NCBI GenBank assembly: GCA_016931295.1
Contig: JAFGEZ010000003.1
Location: 26,146 to 90,145 of the forward strand
Reading direction: 5' to 3'
DNA length: 64,000 nt
Origin: Candidatus Krumholzibacteriota bacterium
GTDB taxonomy: Bacteria > Krumholzibacteriota > Krumholzibacteriia > Krumholzibacteriales > Krumholzibacteriaceae
Shown: in pieces, positions 27,868 to 37,033 of the stretch
Position numbering within the stretch: the stretch's first letter is position 1
Layout: each line of letters opens with the position of its first letter
The notes under the pieces: model-generated
Databases searched by the model: none
What the model saw: the letters and a program-made list of their open reading frames with translations, nothing else
Told to the model about the DNA's origin: nothing
Program-made: the position numbers and the translations under genes

Positions 27868-28338
27868 ATGAGACCGGAAGCCGGCCAGCCCGCGCCCGCG
27901 ATCGAGTTGCCGGACGGGGACGGGCGCGTCCACCGTCTCGCCGATTACCGCGGTTCGTGGGTTCTCGTCTATTTCTACCCGAAAGACAACACGTCGGGAT
28001 GCACGAAGGAGGCCTGCGCGATCCGCGACGTCTACCCGCGGTTCGGGAAGCTCGACGCCGTCGTTCTCGGCGTGAGCGTCGATCCGGTGAAGAGCCACCG
28101 CTCGTTCGCAGACAGGCACGAGCTGCCCTTCACCCTCCTCTCCGACGAGAAGAAGGAGGTCGTGAAGCGGTGGGGCGCGTGGGGGAAGAAGAAGTTCATG
28201 GGCCGGGAATACATTGGCACCAGCCGTATCTCCTTTCTCGTCGATCCCGCGGGCACGATCGCGAAAATCTACGAAAAGGTGAAACCCGCCTCGCACGCCG
28301 AGGAGGTCCTCGCCGACCTGGAGGCTCTCCGGGAATAG
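27868..28338 (+). CDS. bcp: Peroxiredoxin, BCP/PrxQ type
   Basis: Thiol peroxidase that reduces H2O2 and alkyl hydroperoxides using thioredoxin. 156 residues, normal for PrxQ. The peroxidatic Cys is in NTSGCTKEAC and a resolving Cys lies five residues later, the alpha2-type PrxQ arrangement. The catalytic Pro/Thr context (FYPKDNTSGC) and Arg (IGTSRISFLVDP) are present. ATG follows GAAAGGAA. It has its own predicted promoter, so it need not depend on the upstream operon. Confidence 0.95.
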   Translation: MRPEAGQPAPAIELPDGDGRVHRLADYRGSWVLVYFYPKDNTSGCTKEACAIRDVYPRFGKLDAVVLGVSVDPVKSHRSFADRHELPFTLLSDEKKEVVKRWGAWGKKKFMGREYIGTSRISFLVDPAGTIAKIYEKVKPASHAEEVLADLEALRE

Positions 28339-28360
28339 CGCGCGTCGCGGGCACGGGGCG

Positions 28361-29095
28361 ATGCCACGCGAAGGCGATCCACGAGTGACGATTCCGTTCG
28401 AGATCGATCGAACCCACGTGCGCCGCCATGGGCGGCCGTTCGTGACGCTGAGCTACGCGCAGAGCCTCGACGGAAGCGTCTCGGAGCGGTACGGGGAGAA
28501 GAGCGTTCTCTCCTGCGAGACGTCGATGCGGCTCACGCACGCGCTGCGCGCCGACCACGACGCGATCCTGATCGGTATCGGCACCGTTCTCGCCGACGAT
28601 CCGCGGCTGACGGTCAGGCACGCTTTCGGGCGATCCCCGCGCCCGGTGATCTTCGATTCCCACCTCCGCTTTCCCATCACCTCGCGGCTCCTCGTCGACA
28701 ATCCCTTTCCGCCCGTCATCGTCTGCACGGAGGAAGCCGACCGGTCGCGCGGGGCGCGGCTCGAGAAGGCGGGGGCCGACGTCGTGCGAGTCGCCGCCGA
28801 TCCCGCCGGCCGCGTCGACATCCCCGCGGCCCTCGTCGGGCTCGCGGGCCGCGGCATCGGTTCCCTCATGGTGGAGGGGGGGAGCCGCATCATCACGAGT
28901 TTCCTCTGCGGCGGCCATGTCGACCGTGTCGTCCTCACCGTCGCGCCGGTCTTTCTCGGCGGGATGCCGTCGGTGGGGGGCGTCGAGGCGGCGTCGAGCA
29001 ACCGCCTGCCCCGGCTCGAGGCCGTCTCCTGGATGCTTCTCGGGCGCGATCTCGTCGTTACGGGCGTTCCGGAACGCGACGGCGGAAAAGACTGA
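28361..29095 (+). CDS. RibD C-terminal-type pyrimidine reductase (stand-alone)
   Basis: 244 residues of the RibD-C / dihydrofolate-reductase-like fold. Signatures: FVTLSYAQSLDGSV (substrate side), DAILIGIGTVLADDPRLTVR, and GSLMVEGGSRIITSFL (NADPH side). There is no deaminase domain, so it resembles the archaeal/fungal RIB7 type that reduces 2,5-diamino-6-ribosylamino-pyrimidinone phosphate in riboflavin synthesis. It could instead be another reductase of the same fold; no other riboflavin gene is nearby. The ATG at 28361 has no SD; an in-frame GTG at 28385 lies ten bases after GAAGG and may be the true start. Confidence 0.85.
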   Translation: MPREGDPRVTIPFEIDRTHVRRHGRPFVTLSYAQSLDGSVSERYGEKSVLSCETSMRLTHALRADHDAILIGIGTVLADDPRLTVRHAFGRSPRPVIFDSHLRFPITSRLLVDNPFPPVIVCTEEADRSRGARLEKAGADVVRVAADPAGRVDIPAALVGLAGRGIGSLMVEGGSRIITSFLCGGHVDRVVLTVAPVFLGGMPSVGGVEAASSNRLPRLEAVSWMLLGRDLVVTGVPERDGGKD

Positions 29096-29133
29096 TCCCG
29101 GGTGCCGGCCCCGCGGCCGGAAAGGAGTGGCGC

Positions 29134-30207
29134 ATGCGCGCCGCGTTCGTCACCTGCGGCGGATTCGACGACCTGACCGGCGCCGGCGTCTACGACCGGC
29201 GGCTCGCCGGGCACCTGCGCGAGCGGGGCGACACGGTCGACGTCGTCTCCCTTCCCCGGCGCTGCTACGCGCGCTCGCTCGGCGAGGGCCTCTCCGGCGG
29301 CCTCGCCGGCACACTCGCCGGCGGCCGCTACGACGCGATCATCGAGGACGAGCAGGACCATCCCTCGCTCCTTCTTCTCAACCGGCGGCTCCGGCGCCGC
29401 GCGGAGGGGCCGATCGTGGCGATCGTCCACCGCCTCCGCTGCCGCGGCCGGTGTCCCGGCGCGGCGCGGCTCATCTTCCGGAGGATCGAGAAACTCTATC
29501 TCGACTCGACCGACGGGATCGTGTGCGACAGCGAGATCGCGCACCGGGCGGCCGGGACGCTGTGTCCCGGCGATCGGCCGTTCATCGTCGCCTATCCCGG
29601 CAGGGACCGGCTGCCGGGCCGCCCGGCGGTGCGCGATCGCCGCGCGGGCGGCGGCCGCGCGGCGGATCTGCGCGTTCTCTTCGTCGGTAACGTCATTCGC
29701 CGGAAGGGATTGCACGTGCTCGTCGACGCGCTGGCCTCCCTGCCCCCGGTCGGATGGCGCCTCGACGTGGTGGGATCCCTCGCCGCCGACAGCCGGTACG
29801 CGGCCGCCGTCCGCCGCCAGATCGCCGAACGCGGGATCGGGGAACGGATTTGCTTCCGCGGCGTCGTGGGCGACGGCCTTCTCGCACGGATCCTCGACGA
29901 CGGCCACGTCCTCGTCGTTCCCTCGATCGAGGAGGGATCCGGGATGGTTTCGATCGAGGCCTTCAGCCGCGCGCTTCCCGTCATCGCCTCCCGCGCCGGC
30001 GGCGCGGCGGAGGTCGTCTCGCACGGCCGCGACGGTTTCCTCGTCGACCCGGGGGACGCGGCCATGATCGCCTCCTACCTCGAACTCCTCATGGAGAACC
30101 GCGGGTATCTCCGGAAGGTCTCGACGGCCGCCGGCGTGAGCGCGGCGCGCTTTCCCACCTGGGCCGAGAGCGCCGAGGCCGTATCCTCTTTCATCCGTTC
30201 GCTCTGA
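29134..30207 (+). CDS. Glycosyltransferase, GT4 family
   Basis: 357 residues with a GT-B fold. The N-terminal acceptor domain begins CGGFDDLTGAGVYDRRL; the C-terminal nucleotide-sugar domain begins at about 180 (LRVLFVGNVIRRKGLHVLVDAL). The donor-site E-x7-E pattern is in VPSIEEGSGMVSIEAFSRALPVIA. No membrane segment. ATG follows AAAGGAG. The sugar and acceptor cannot be told from sequence; envelope polysaccharide or glycolipid synthesis is likely. Confidence 0.88.
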   Translation: MRAAFVTCGGFDDLTGAGVYDRRLAGHLRERGDTVDVVSLPRRCYARSLGEGLSGGLAGTLAGGRYDAIIEDEQDHPSLLLLNRRLRRRAEGPIVAIVHRLRCRGRCPGAARLIFRRIEKLYLDSTDGIVCDSEIAHRAAGTLCPGDRPFIVAYPGRDRLPGRPAVRDRRAGGGRAADLRVLFVGNVIRRKGLHVLVDALASLPPVGWRLDVVGSLAADSRYAAAVRRQIAERGIGERICFRGVVGDGLLARILDDGHVLVVPSIEEGSGMVSIEAFSRALPVIASRAGGAAEVVSHGRDGFLVDPGDAAMIASYLELLMENRGYLRKVSTAAGVSAARFPTWAESAEAVSSFIRSL

Positions 30208-30271
30208 CCGGCCGGCCAGCCGGGGGCATTTCGTCTGCGCCGCATCGGTCGCGCCCGCCGGGCTTCCCCCG

Positions 30272-30300
30272 TTGACACCCCGGTGACGAGCCGCTATACT
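30272..30300 (+). promoter_or_regulatory. Consensus sigma-70-type promoter of the A/V-ATPase operon
   Basis: TTGACA (30272-30277), exactly 17 bases, TATACT (30295-30300). The -35 is perfect and the -10 differs at one base. It ends 46 bases upstream of the first ATPase gene, suggesting strong constitutive expression of the operon. Confidence 0.85.
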
Positions 30301-30346
30301 ACCGCAATCCGTTTCCCGCCCGCCCACTCTGGACATCGGAGAAGAC

Positions 30347-30667
30347 GTGAAGGAAGTCGTCAAGAAGATCATCGATACCGAGCGCGAGGCCAGAGACCGG
30401 ATCGAGGAGGCGCGCGCCGAGGCGCAGCGCATCGTCCGCGACGCGGAGCGCGGCAGCCGGGCGATCGTCGAGGAGCGGCGCCAGGCGAGCGTCGCCGAGG
30501 GCCAGCGGATCGTCGAGGTCGCCATTGGCGAAGCCGAAAAGGAGAAGGCGCGCCTGATCGGGGCGGTCGGGGGCGGCGGCTCCCGGATGCTCGAAGAGCG
30601 CCGGGACAGCGTCGAGCGCGCCGTCGATCGGGCCGCGCGTCTCGTCTCCGGGGAGGCCGGAGACTAG
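30347..30667 (+). CDS. A/V-type ATPase peripheral-stalk subunit (G/H type)
   Basis: 106 residues, almost entirely a charged coiled coil (VVKKIIDTEREARDRIEEA, then alternating Ala/Arg/Glu). It has the length and composition of the AhaH/VatG stalk subunit that pairs with subunit E. GTG start at 30347 after GGAGAAG. It is the first gene of the ATPase operon. Subunits of this type diverge quickly, so the assignment rests on position and coiled-coil character. Confidence 0.8.
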   Translation: MKEVVKKIIDTEREARDRIEEARAEAQRIVRDAERGSRAIVEERRQASVAEGQRIVEVAIGEAEKEKARLIGAVGGGGSRMLEERRDSVERAVDRAARLVSGEAGD

Positions 30668-30731
30668 CGGCCGCTGGTTTTGCCCGTGTTCGCCCGCGCC
30701 GGCAAAACGGCGATACAACCGGGGAATCTTC

Positions 30732-31793
30732 ATGGTATTCGGACCGGTCAGCAAGTATTCGCTCGTGAACGCCAAGGTGCGCGCGCGCCTCAGCACGCTC
30801 CTCGACGAGGCGACGATCAACCGCCTCGCCGAGACGCGCGATCTCTCCGAATTCTACGCGGCCCTCGACGGGACGATCTACGAGCCGATATTCTCCCAGC
30901 CCGAGATCGCCTTCGACCCGCGCGTCGGCGAGCGGCTCCTCCTCGAGCGCGAGATACTCTGGCACACCGAGCTGCTCCGCGATCTCAAGGGCGCCGAGCG
31001 CGCCCTCGTCTCCCACTTCATCGAGAAGTACGAGATCGAGAACCTCAAGGTGGCGCTGCGCATCCGGGAAGGACACCGGGACGGCGAGGAGATGAAGTAC
31101 CTCGTCCGCGGCTCGCTCCCGCACGCCTTGCCCTACGGGGCGATCAGCGAGGCGGGCTCCCTCGAGGAGGCCCTCGCGTACCTCAACGGTTCGCCCTTCC
31201 ACGAACCGGTCAGGCGGGCCCTCGACGCGTACGGCGAACGCGGCACCCTTTTTCCCGTGGAGATCGGGCTCGAGATCGACTACTATCGACGGCTCAAGGA
31301 GCGGGTCGCCGCCCTCGCGAAGGGCGACCGGCGGATCGCCGAGCGGCTCGTCGGCCTCGAGATCGACCGGACGAACATCGGATGGCTGATCCGGTTGAAG
31401 TTCTACTACGACGTGCCCGTCGGGGAGCTGCTCGACTACAACATCCCCGGCGGATACCGGATGACGGCGGACCGGCTCCGCGAGGCCTTCAAGGCGGAGT
31501 CCCTGCGCGACGTCCTGCGCGTCGCCATCGAGAAATCGTACAGCAGCGTCTCGGACGCTCTCGTGCAGGGCGAGCAGCTCAGCAAGCTCTACCTGCTCGA
31601 GATCATCCTCTGGAACTACCTGCTCGTCGAGGCGAAACGGACGCTGGGAGGGTTCCCCTTCACGATCGGGACGATCCTCGCCTACCTGATCCTGAAGCGC
31701 ACGGAAGTGCGGAACGTCATCACGATACTGAACGGCAAGGTCTACCGGATGGGGCGGAGCGAGATCGAGAGCCACCTGCGCGTGGCCTTCTGA
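30732..31793 (+). CDS. A/V-type ATPase subunit C (central axle cap, Vma6-like)
   Basis: 353 residues, soluble, mostly helical, matching the AhaC/NtpC/Vma6 family that links the rotor ring to the central stalk. The family's three-fold helical repeat is visible (KVRARLSTLLDEATINRLAE; EVRNVIT near the end, and the final MGRSEIESHLRVAF). ATG after an AATCTTC-type weak SD. Its placement before subunit I differs from the common I-K-E-C order. Confidence 0.88.
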   Translation: MVFGPVSKYSLVNAKVRARLSTLLDEATINRLAETRDLSEFYAALDGTIYEPIFSQPEIAFDPRVGERLLLEREILWHTELLRDLKGAERALVSHFIEKYEIENLKVALRIREGHRDGEEMKYLVRGSLPHALPYGAISEAGSLEEALAYLNGSPFHEPVRRALDAYGERGTLFPVEIGLEIDYYRRLKERVAALAKGDRRIAERLVGLEIDRTNIGWLIRLKFYYDVPVGELLDYNIPGGYRMTADRLREAFKAESLRDVLRVAIEKSYSSVSDALVQGEQLSKLYLLEIILWNYLLVEAKRTLGGFPFTIGTILAYLILKRTEVRNVITILNGKVYRMGRSEIESHLRVAF

Positions 31794-31803
31794 GGAAACG
31801 ACC

Positions 31804-33807
31804 ATGTTCACGCCGGAACGGATGCACCAGATCAACGTCGTCGTCTTCGAGACGGAGGTCGACGCCGTCGCGAAGGAGATCGTTCGCCTCGGCATCCTCC
31901 ACCTCGTCCAGCTCGACGAGCACGAGGACTGGGTCGGGCAGCTCAAGGACTACGAGACCCGCAAGATGCAGGGCCGCATCGACGGGCTCGCCGGCAGGGT
32001 CGCTCAGCTGATGAAATCCCTCGGGATCCGGGAATTGCCCCTCGAGGCGCGCGACGGCCGCCACCTCGAGATCACGCCCGCCGACCTCGACGGGATGGAC
32101 CGGGAGATGGCCGCGCTCGAGCAGAAGGTGGAGGGCCTCGGGCTCAGGCGCAAGGAGCTCCAGGTGAAGTACGAGCGCCTGCAGGGGATCATGCGCGAGG
32201 TGGCTCCCCTCGACGTCGTCGGGCTTTCGCCGGAACGCGCGCCGTACACCTTCCTCGAGATCCGCTACGGCCAGGTCCGCGCCGAGAACCTCGGATACGT
32301 ACGCGAGAAGCTCGCGCCCCTCGCAGCCGTCGCCCTGCCCCTCGTGGTGCGCGACGGCGACCAGGTGCTCCTCGTCATCGGCCTGAAGACCGACCGCCTC
32401 AAGCTCAAGCGGATCCTCCGCGAGGCGGCCTTCGAGGAGATCGAGGTGCCCGAGGAGGCGAAGGGGGATCCGGGGCTCGTCACCGGCGAGCTGGAGAAGC
32501 GGATCGCAGGGCTCGCGGAGCAGATCGGCGAGGTCGACGGGGAGCTGGCGGCGCTCCGGGGCGAGCACGCCGAGGCGGTCACCGAGTACCACCGCTCCCT
32601 CAAGGTCGCCGAGCTGCTGCTCAAGGTGAAGACCTACCTCAAGAGGACGGCGAAGACCTACATCTTCTCCGGGTGGATACCGAGCGACAAGCGGCAGACC
32701 GTCGAGCGGGAGATCTACCGCGCGGCGAGGGGACGGGCGATCATCGAGATCATCCCGCCCGAGGAGATCGCCGGCGTGCGCGAGGGGACGCGCCACGTGC
32801 CGGTTCTGCTGCGCCATCCCGGTTTCTTCCGGCCCTTCGAGATGCTCGTCTCGAGCTACGGCCTTCCCGAGTATTCCTTTCTCGATCCGACATTCTTCGT
32901 CGCCATCTCCTTCCTGGCGATGTTCGGGATGATGTTCGGCGACGTCGGCCACGGCTTCATCCTCGCGGCGATCGGCTGGATGCTCGGTTTCCGGGGAGGA
33001 GCGGAGCGCGCCGATGCGACGCGCCTGATCGGCAAGCTCGCTTTCTACTGCGGCCTCTCCTCGATCGTCTTCGGCTTCCTCTTCGGCAGCATCTTCGGGC
33101 TCGAGGAACTGCTGCCGAGCCTGTGGATGAAGCCCATGCACGACGTCCTCTATTTCTTCCGCGTCGCGGTCTACTTCGGGATCGCGATGATCTCGATCGG
33201 GATCCTCCTCAACGTGATCAACGCGATCCGCACGCGGAACTACAAGGCCACGTTCTTCGATCACGCCGGCATCGTCAGCGCCGTCATCTACTGGGGCGGC
33301 ATCGGCGTGGTCTCGATCTTTCTCGCGAACCGGCCCATACCGGTGAGGCTCCTGCTCCTCGCGGTGGGGCTGCCGATCCTCGTCCTCTTCCTCAGGGAGC
33401 CCCTCGCCGCCGTCTTCTCGCGCCGCCGGCCGCGTTTCGAGAAGGGGCTCATGACCTACCTGATGGAAACGGTGATCGAGGTCATGGAGATCGTCACGGG
33501 GTACCTCGGCAACACGGTGTCTTTCATCCGTGTCGCCGCCTTCTCCCTCGCCCACGTCGGGCTCTTCATCGCCGTCTTCAGCCTCGTGGACATGGTGAAG
33601 GGCAAGAGCGGGGGATGGGCGTACTCGGCGATCATACTCGTGATCGGAAACGCCGTCGTCATCGCCCTGGAGGGGCTCGTCGTCACGATCCAGGCGATCC
33701 GCCTGGAGTACTACGAGTTCTTCGGCAAGTTCTTTCTCGGCGGAGGCACGGCGTACAAACCCATCGGCCTCGGTCCGGCGCGCCGCCGGGCCGAAGGAAA
33801 GGAGTAG
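31804..33807 (+). CDS. A/V-type ATPase subunit I (membrane stator)
   Basis: 667 residues. The soluble N-terminal half (about 1-340) contains long coiled coils. The C-terminal half has about seven or eight membrane helices starting near 355 (FFVAISFLAMFGMMFGDVGHG). The essential Arg that faces the rotor ring lies in NTVSFIRVAAFSLAHVGLF. This is the I/a subunit carrying the ion half-channels. SD GAGGAAA. The stop is six bases before subunit K. Confidence 0.94.
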   Translation: MFTPERMHQINVVVFETEVDAVAKEIVRLGILHLVQLDEHEDWVGQLKDYETRKMQGRIDGLAGRVAQLMKSLGIRELPLEARDGRHLEITPADLDGMDREMAALEQKVEGLGLRRKELQVKYERLQGIMREVAPLDVVGLSPERAPYTFLEIRYGQVRAENLGYVREKLAPLAAVALPLVVRDGDQVLLVIGLKTDRLKLKRILREAAFEEIEVPEEAKGDPGLVTGELEKRIAGLAEQIGEVDGELAALRGEHAEAVTEYHRSLKVAELLLKVKTYLKRTAKTYIFSGWIPSDKRQTVEREIYRAARGRAIIEIIPPEEIAGVREGTRHVPVLLRHPGFFRPFEMLVSSYGLPEYSFLDPTFFVAISFLAMFGMMFGDVGHGFILAAIGWMLGFRGGAERADATRLIGKLAFYCGLSSIVFGFLFGSIFGLEELLPSLWMKPMHDVLYFFRVAVYFGIAMISIGILLNVINAIRTRNYKATFFDHAGIVSAVIYWGGIGVVSIFLANRPIPVRLLLLAVGLPILVLFLREPLAAVFSRRRPRFEKGLMTYLMETVIEVMEIVTGYLGNTVSFIRVAAFSLAHVGLFIAVFSLVDMVKGKSGGWAYSAIILVIGNAVVIALEGLVVTIQAIRLEYYEFFGKFFLGGGTAYKPIGLGPARRRAEGKE

Positions 33808-33813
33808 CCGGGA

Positions 33814-34218
33814 ATGTCACAGCAAGAGGCTCGCAGGCGGAAGATGAAGCGGTGGATAACGCTTTCCACGACGGCAGTCATCTCGACCGTCTTCATCGTC
33901 CTGCTGATCACCCTGACGACCACCGCGGTCCACGTCCACGGCCAGCAGCAGCACAGCGCCGCCGTGACCGGGACGGCCAGGACCTGGACGCCCGAGACGG
34001 CCAAGGTGACGGTCTGGGCCTTCGCCGCGGCGGCCTTCTCGACGGCGATCGGCTCGGTCGGCGCCGGCGTCGCCGTCGCCTACGTGGGCTCGGCCGCGCT
34101 CGGGGCGATCGGGGAGAAGCCCGAACTCGCGGCGCGCGCGCTCATCTACGTGGGCCTCGCCGAGGGGATCGCGATCTACGGGCTGATCATCTCGATCATG
34201 ATCCTCACAAAGATCTGA
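33814..34218 (+). CDS. A/V-type ATPase subunit K (rotor ring proteolipid)
   Basis: 134 residues. The ring hairpin is in the C-terminal half: helix one about 60-85 (GSVGAGVAVAYVGSAALG), a polar loop (GEKPELAARA) and helix two with the ion-binding Glu in YVGLAEGIAIYG. A third, N-terminal hydrophobic segment (about 15-38, TTAVISTVFIVLLITLTT) precedes a polar His/Gln-rich stretch and may be a signal or an extra helix. No Gln of the Na+-site type is seen in helix one, so proton coupling is more likely than sodium; that is inference. SD AAAGGAG. Confidence 0.9.
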   Translation: MSQQEARRRKMKRWITLSTTAVISTVFIVLLITLTTTAVHVHGQQQHSAAVTGTARTWTPETAKVTVWAFAAAAFSTAIGSVGAGVAVAYVGSAALGAIGEKPELAARALIYVGLAEGIAIYGLIISIMILTKI

Positions 34219-34245
34219 CGGGGGATCGTCCACGGGAGCGTGTCG

Positions 34246-34554
34246 ATGAAGTTTTTCGTGATCGCCGACGAGAATACGGTCACCGGGTTCAATCTCGTCG
34301 GCCTCGAGGGCGAGGTCGTCGAGACGGCCGACGAGGCGAGGGAGGCGATGGCCAAGGCCTTCGCCCCCGACTCGGAGATCGGTATCGTCATCACCACCGA
34401 GCGGATCGCTTCGGAGATCCGCAGCGAGATGGAGGAGTACGTGTACAGCCGCTCCTTCCCGCTCGTCATCGAGATCCCCGACCGCACGGGGCCCATCGAG
34501 GGGCGCGTCTCGATCCGCGAGATGGTGCGGTCGGCAGTCGGCGTGAACGTGTAA
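34246..34554 (+). CDS. A/V-type ATPase subunit F
   Basis: 102 residues, the small alpha/beta subunit F of the central rotor (KFFVIADENTVTGFNLVGLEG at the start, ITTERIASEI in the middle, ending in a Pro-containing P-L-V-I-E-I-P strand). ATG at 34246 is seven bases after ACGGGAG; an upstream in-frame GTG at 34240 touches the SD and is unlikely. Length is normal for the family. Confidence 0.92.
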   Translation: MKFFVIADENTVTGFNLVGLEGEVVETADEAREAMAKAFAPDSEIGIVITTERIASEIRSEMEEYVYSRSFPLVIEIPDRTGPIEGRVSIREMVRSAVGVNV

Positions 34555-34598
34555 CGTGAGCGCCGCCGGCGGCGGCGCTCAACGAGGGAGTGTCAACG

Positions 34599-35258
34599 TT
34601 GGTGGAACAGGAATCCGTCGACAGGATCTGCGGGAAGATCGAGGAGGACGGCGTGGCCGAGATCGAGTCGATCCTCGAGAAGGCCCGCCGGACGGCCGCC
34701 GAGATCTCGGAGAAGGCCGCCGCCGAGGGGGAGGCCGTCGCCGGGAAGGTTCTCAAGGACGCGCGCGAGAAGGCGGAATCGAACCGCAGGCGGCTTCTCT
34801 CCAGCGTGAGCCTCGAGGTGCGCCGCGCGCAACTCAAGGCCCGCGAGGAGATCGTCGCCGAGATCCTCGGCCGCGTCGAGAAGCGCCTCGGCGAGCTTCG
34901 CGAAAGCGGCGGGTACGGACGGATCCTCGCCGCTCTCGTCGTCGAGGGGGTCGACGCGCTCGACGGCGCGCGCTTCGTGGTCGCGGTCGACCGCCGCGAC
35001 ATGGCGCTCGTCGAATCGGAGGTCTTTCCCGCCGTCCGGGAGGCTGCCGCCGCCGGCGGGCGAACGATCGAATCGCTCGATGCAAAGCCCCTCGACACGC
35101 CGTCGCTCGGCGGCGCGCGCATCGGCGTACCGGACGGCAAGGTGATATTCGACAACACGTTCGAAGCCCGGAAGTATCGATTCCGGGATGAAATACGACG
35201 GATCATCTTCGAGGAAGTCGTCGCTTCGTCGGGGGAGGGGGGCGAGGGCAGTGCTTGA
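34599..35258 (+). CDS. A/V-type ATPase subunit E (peripheral stalk)
   Basis: About 219 residues: a long N-terminal coiled coil (to about 100) followed by the globular C-terminal domain with the typical GGARIGVPDGKVIFDNTFEAR signature. It pairs with the G/H-type protein at 30347. The start is uncertain. TTG at 34599 lies eight bases after GAGGGAG, which suits it best. GTG at 34590 overlaps that SD, and GTG at 34602 is also possible. The stop overlaps the GTG of subunit A. Confidence 0.9.
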   Translation: MVEQESVDRICGKIEEDGVAEIESILEKARRTAAEISEKAAAEGEAVAGKVLKDAREKAESNRRRLLSSVSLEVRRAQLKAREEIVAEILGRVEKRLGELRESGGYGRILAALVVEGVDALDGARFVVAVDRRDMALVESEVFPAVREAAAAGGRTIESLDAKPLDTPSLGGARIGVPDGKVIFDNTFEARKYRFRDEIRRIIFEEVVASSGEGGEGSA

Positions 35259-37020
35259 GATCATCGGAACGGTCGAGAAGGTCATCGGGCCCGTCATCCA
35301 TGCGCGGGGCGTGACGACAGCGAAGATGCTCGATCTCGTCGAGGTCGGCGAAGATCACCTCGTCGGCGAGATCGTGAAGCTCGACGGCGAGCATGCCGCC
35401 ATCCAGGTCTACGAGGACACGACCGGGCTCGCGCCGGGAGCGGCCATCTACAGTGCCGGCGTGCCCCTGTCCGTCGAGCTCGGCCCGGGGCTTCTCGGCA
35501 CGATCTACGACGGCATCCAGCGGCCCCTCGAGGTCATCCGCGACGCCTCCGACCAGTACATCCAGCGGGGGATCCACGTGCCGGCGCTCGACCGGGAGGC
35601 GCGCTGGGCCTTCGAGCCGGTCGTCGCCGCCGGGACGGCCGTGACGGGCGGGGAGACGGTCGGCGAGGTGCAGGAGACGGGGCTGATCAAACACCGCGTC
35701 CTCGTGCCCCCCGGCGTGAAGGGGACCGTCTCGTGGACGGCCGGCGCCGGCGAGTACGGCGTCGACGATGTCGTCTGCCGCGTCGAGACGGAGGCGGGCA
35801 GTACGCGGGAGGTGAAGCTGCACCAGCGCTGGCCCGTCCGGCGGGGCCGCCCCGTCGGGGGACGGCTGCCGCTCCATCTGCCGCTCGTGACCGGGCAGCG
35901 CGTCGTCGACACGCTCTTCCCCGTCGCGAAGGGCGGGACCGTGGTTGTCCCCGGCGGCTTCGGCACGGGCAAGACGATGATCCAGCACGCGCTCTCGAAG
36001 TGGAGCGACGCCGACATCATCGTCTACATCGGATGCGGCGAGCGGGGCAACGAGATGACCGACGTGCTCATCTCCTTCCCCGAGCTCGTCGATCCGCGCT
36101 CGGGACGCCCGATCATGGAGCGCACCGTCCTCATCGCCAACACCTCGAACATGCCCGTCGCGGCGCGCGAGGCCTCGATCTACACGGGGATCACGATCGC
36201 CGAGTACTACCGCGACCAGGGTTACCACGTGGCGATCATGGCCGATTCCACCTCACGCTGGGCCGAGGCGCTTCGCGAGCTCTCCGGCCGGATGGAGGAG
36301 ATGCCCGCGGACGAGGGGTATCCCGCCTACCTGCCGACCCGCCTCGCCGAGTTCTACGAGCGGGCGGGAATGGTGGAGACCATCGGCGGCGGCGAGGGAT
36401 CGATCTCGATCGTCGGCTCGGTCTCCCCGCCGGGCGGCGATTTCTCCGAGCCGGTCACACAGCACACGAAGCGGTTCGTCCGCTGCCTGTGGGCCCTCGA
36501 CCGCCAGCTCGCCAACGCGCGGCACTACCCGGCGATCTCGTGGCTCGACTCCTACAGCGAGTACGTCGAGGAGATCGCCGACTGGTGGCAGCAGCGCTCG
36601 GGGGGGGAGTGGATGGAGCTCCGCCAGGGCATCATGACGCTCCTCCAGCAGGAGGGGAAGCTCCAGCAGGTCGTCAAGCTCGTCGGCCCCGACGTCCTGC
36701 CCGACACGCAGCGGATCGTCCTCGAGACGTGCACGATGTTCAAGAACGCATTCCTGCAGCAGAACAGCTTCGACAAGGTCGACATGTACTGCACGCCCGA
36801 GAAGCAGGTGAAGATGCTGCGGATCATCATCGACTACTACGAGCTCGGGCTGGAGAATATCAAGAAGGGCGCGAACATCCATCAGATCAAGAAGATGGAG
36901 ATCTCGTCGGAGATCATGCGCATGAAGTTCGCCGTGCCGAACGACGAGATCGGGAAGCTCGACGAGATCAGGGACAGGCTTCGTCGCTCGATGCAGGCCA
37001 TCAGCGACATGTTCGATTGA
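35251..37020 (+). CDS. atpA: A/V-type ATPase catalytic subunit A
   Basis: 589 residues, the ATP-hydrolysing or synthesising subunit. N-terminal beta barrel (about 1-70), the A-subunit-specific insert, the P-loop GGFGTGKT near residue 232, the catalytic Glu in CGERGNEM and the conserved [19 protein letters not shown] stretch. The GTG start at 35251 overlaps the end of subunit E and gives the normal N-terminus ([15 protein letters not shown]); the open frame continues upstream to 35188 without homology. The insert identifies it as A/V-type and not F-type. Confidence 0.97.
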   Translation: MLEIIGTVEKVIGPVIHARGVTTAKMLDLVEVGEDHLVGEIVKLDGEHAAIQVYEDTTGLAPGAAIYSAGVPLSVELGPGLLGTIYDGIQRPLEVIRDASDQYIQRGIHVPALDREARWAFEPVVAAGTAVTGGETVGEVQETGLIKHRVLVPPGVKGTVSWTAGAGEYGVDDVVCRVETEAGSTREVKLHQRWPVRRGRPVGGRLPLHLPLVTGQRVVDTLFPVAKGGTVVVPGGFGTGKTMIQHALSKWSDADIIVYIGCGERGNEMTDVLISFPELVDPRSGRPIMERTVLIANTSNMPVAAREASIYTGITIAEYYRDQGYHVAIMADSTSRWAEALRELSGRMEEMPADEGYPAYLPTRLAEFYERAGMVETIGGGEGSISIVGSVSPPGGDFSEPVTQHTKRFVRCLWALDRQLANARHYPAISWLDSYSEYVEEIADWWQQRSGGEWMELRQGIMTLLQQEGKLQQVVKLVGPDVLPDTQRIVLETCTMFKNAFLQQNSFDKVDMYCTPEKQVKMLRIIIDYYELGLENIKKGANIHQIKKMEISSEIMRMKFAVPNDEIGKLDEIRDRLRRSMQAISDMFD

Positions 37021-37033
37021 GAGAAGAGACGAC

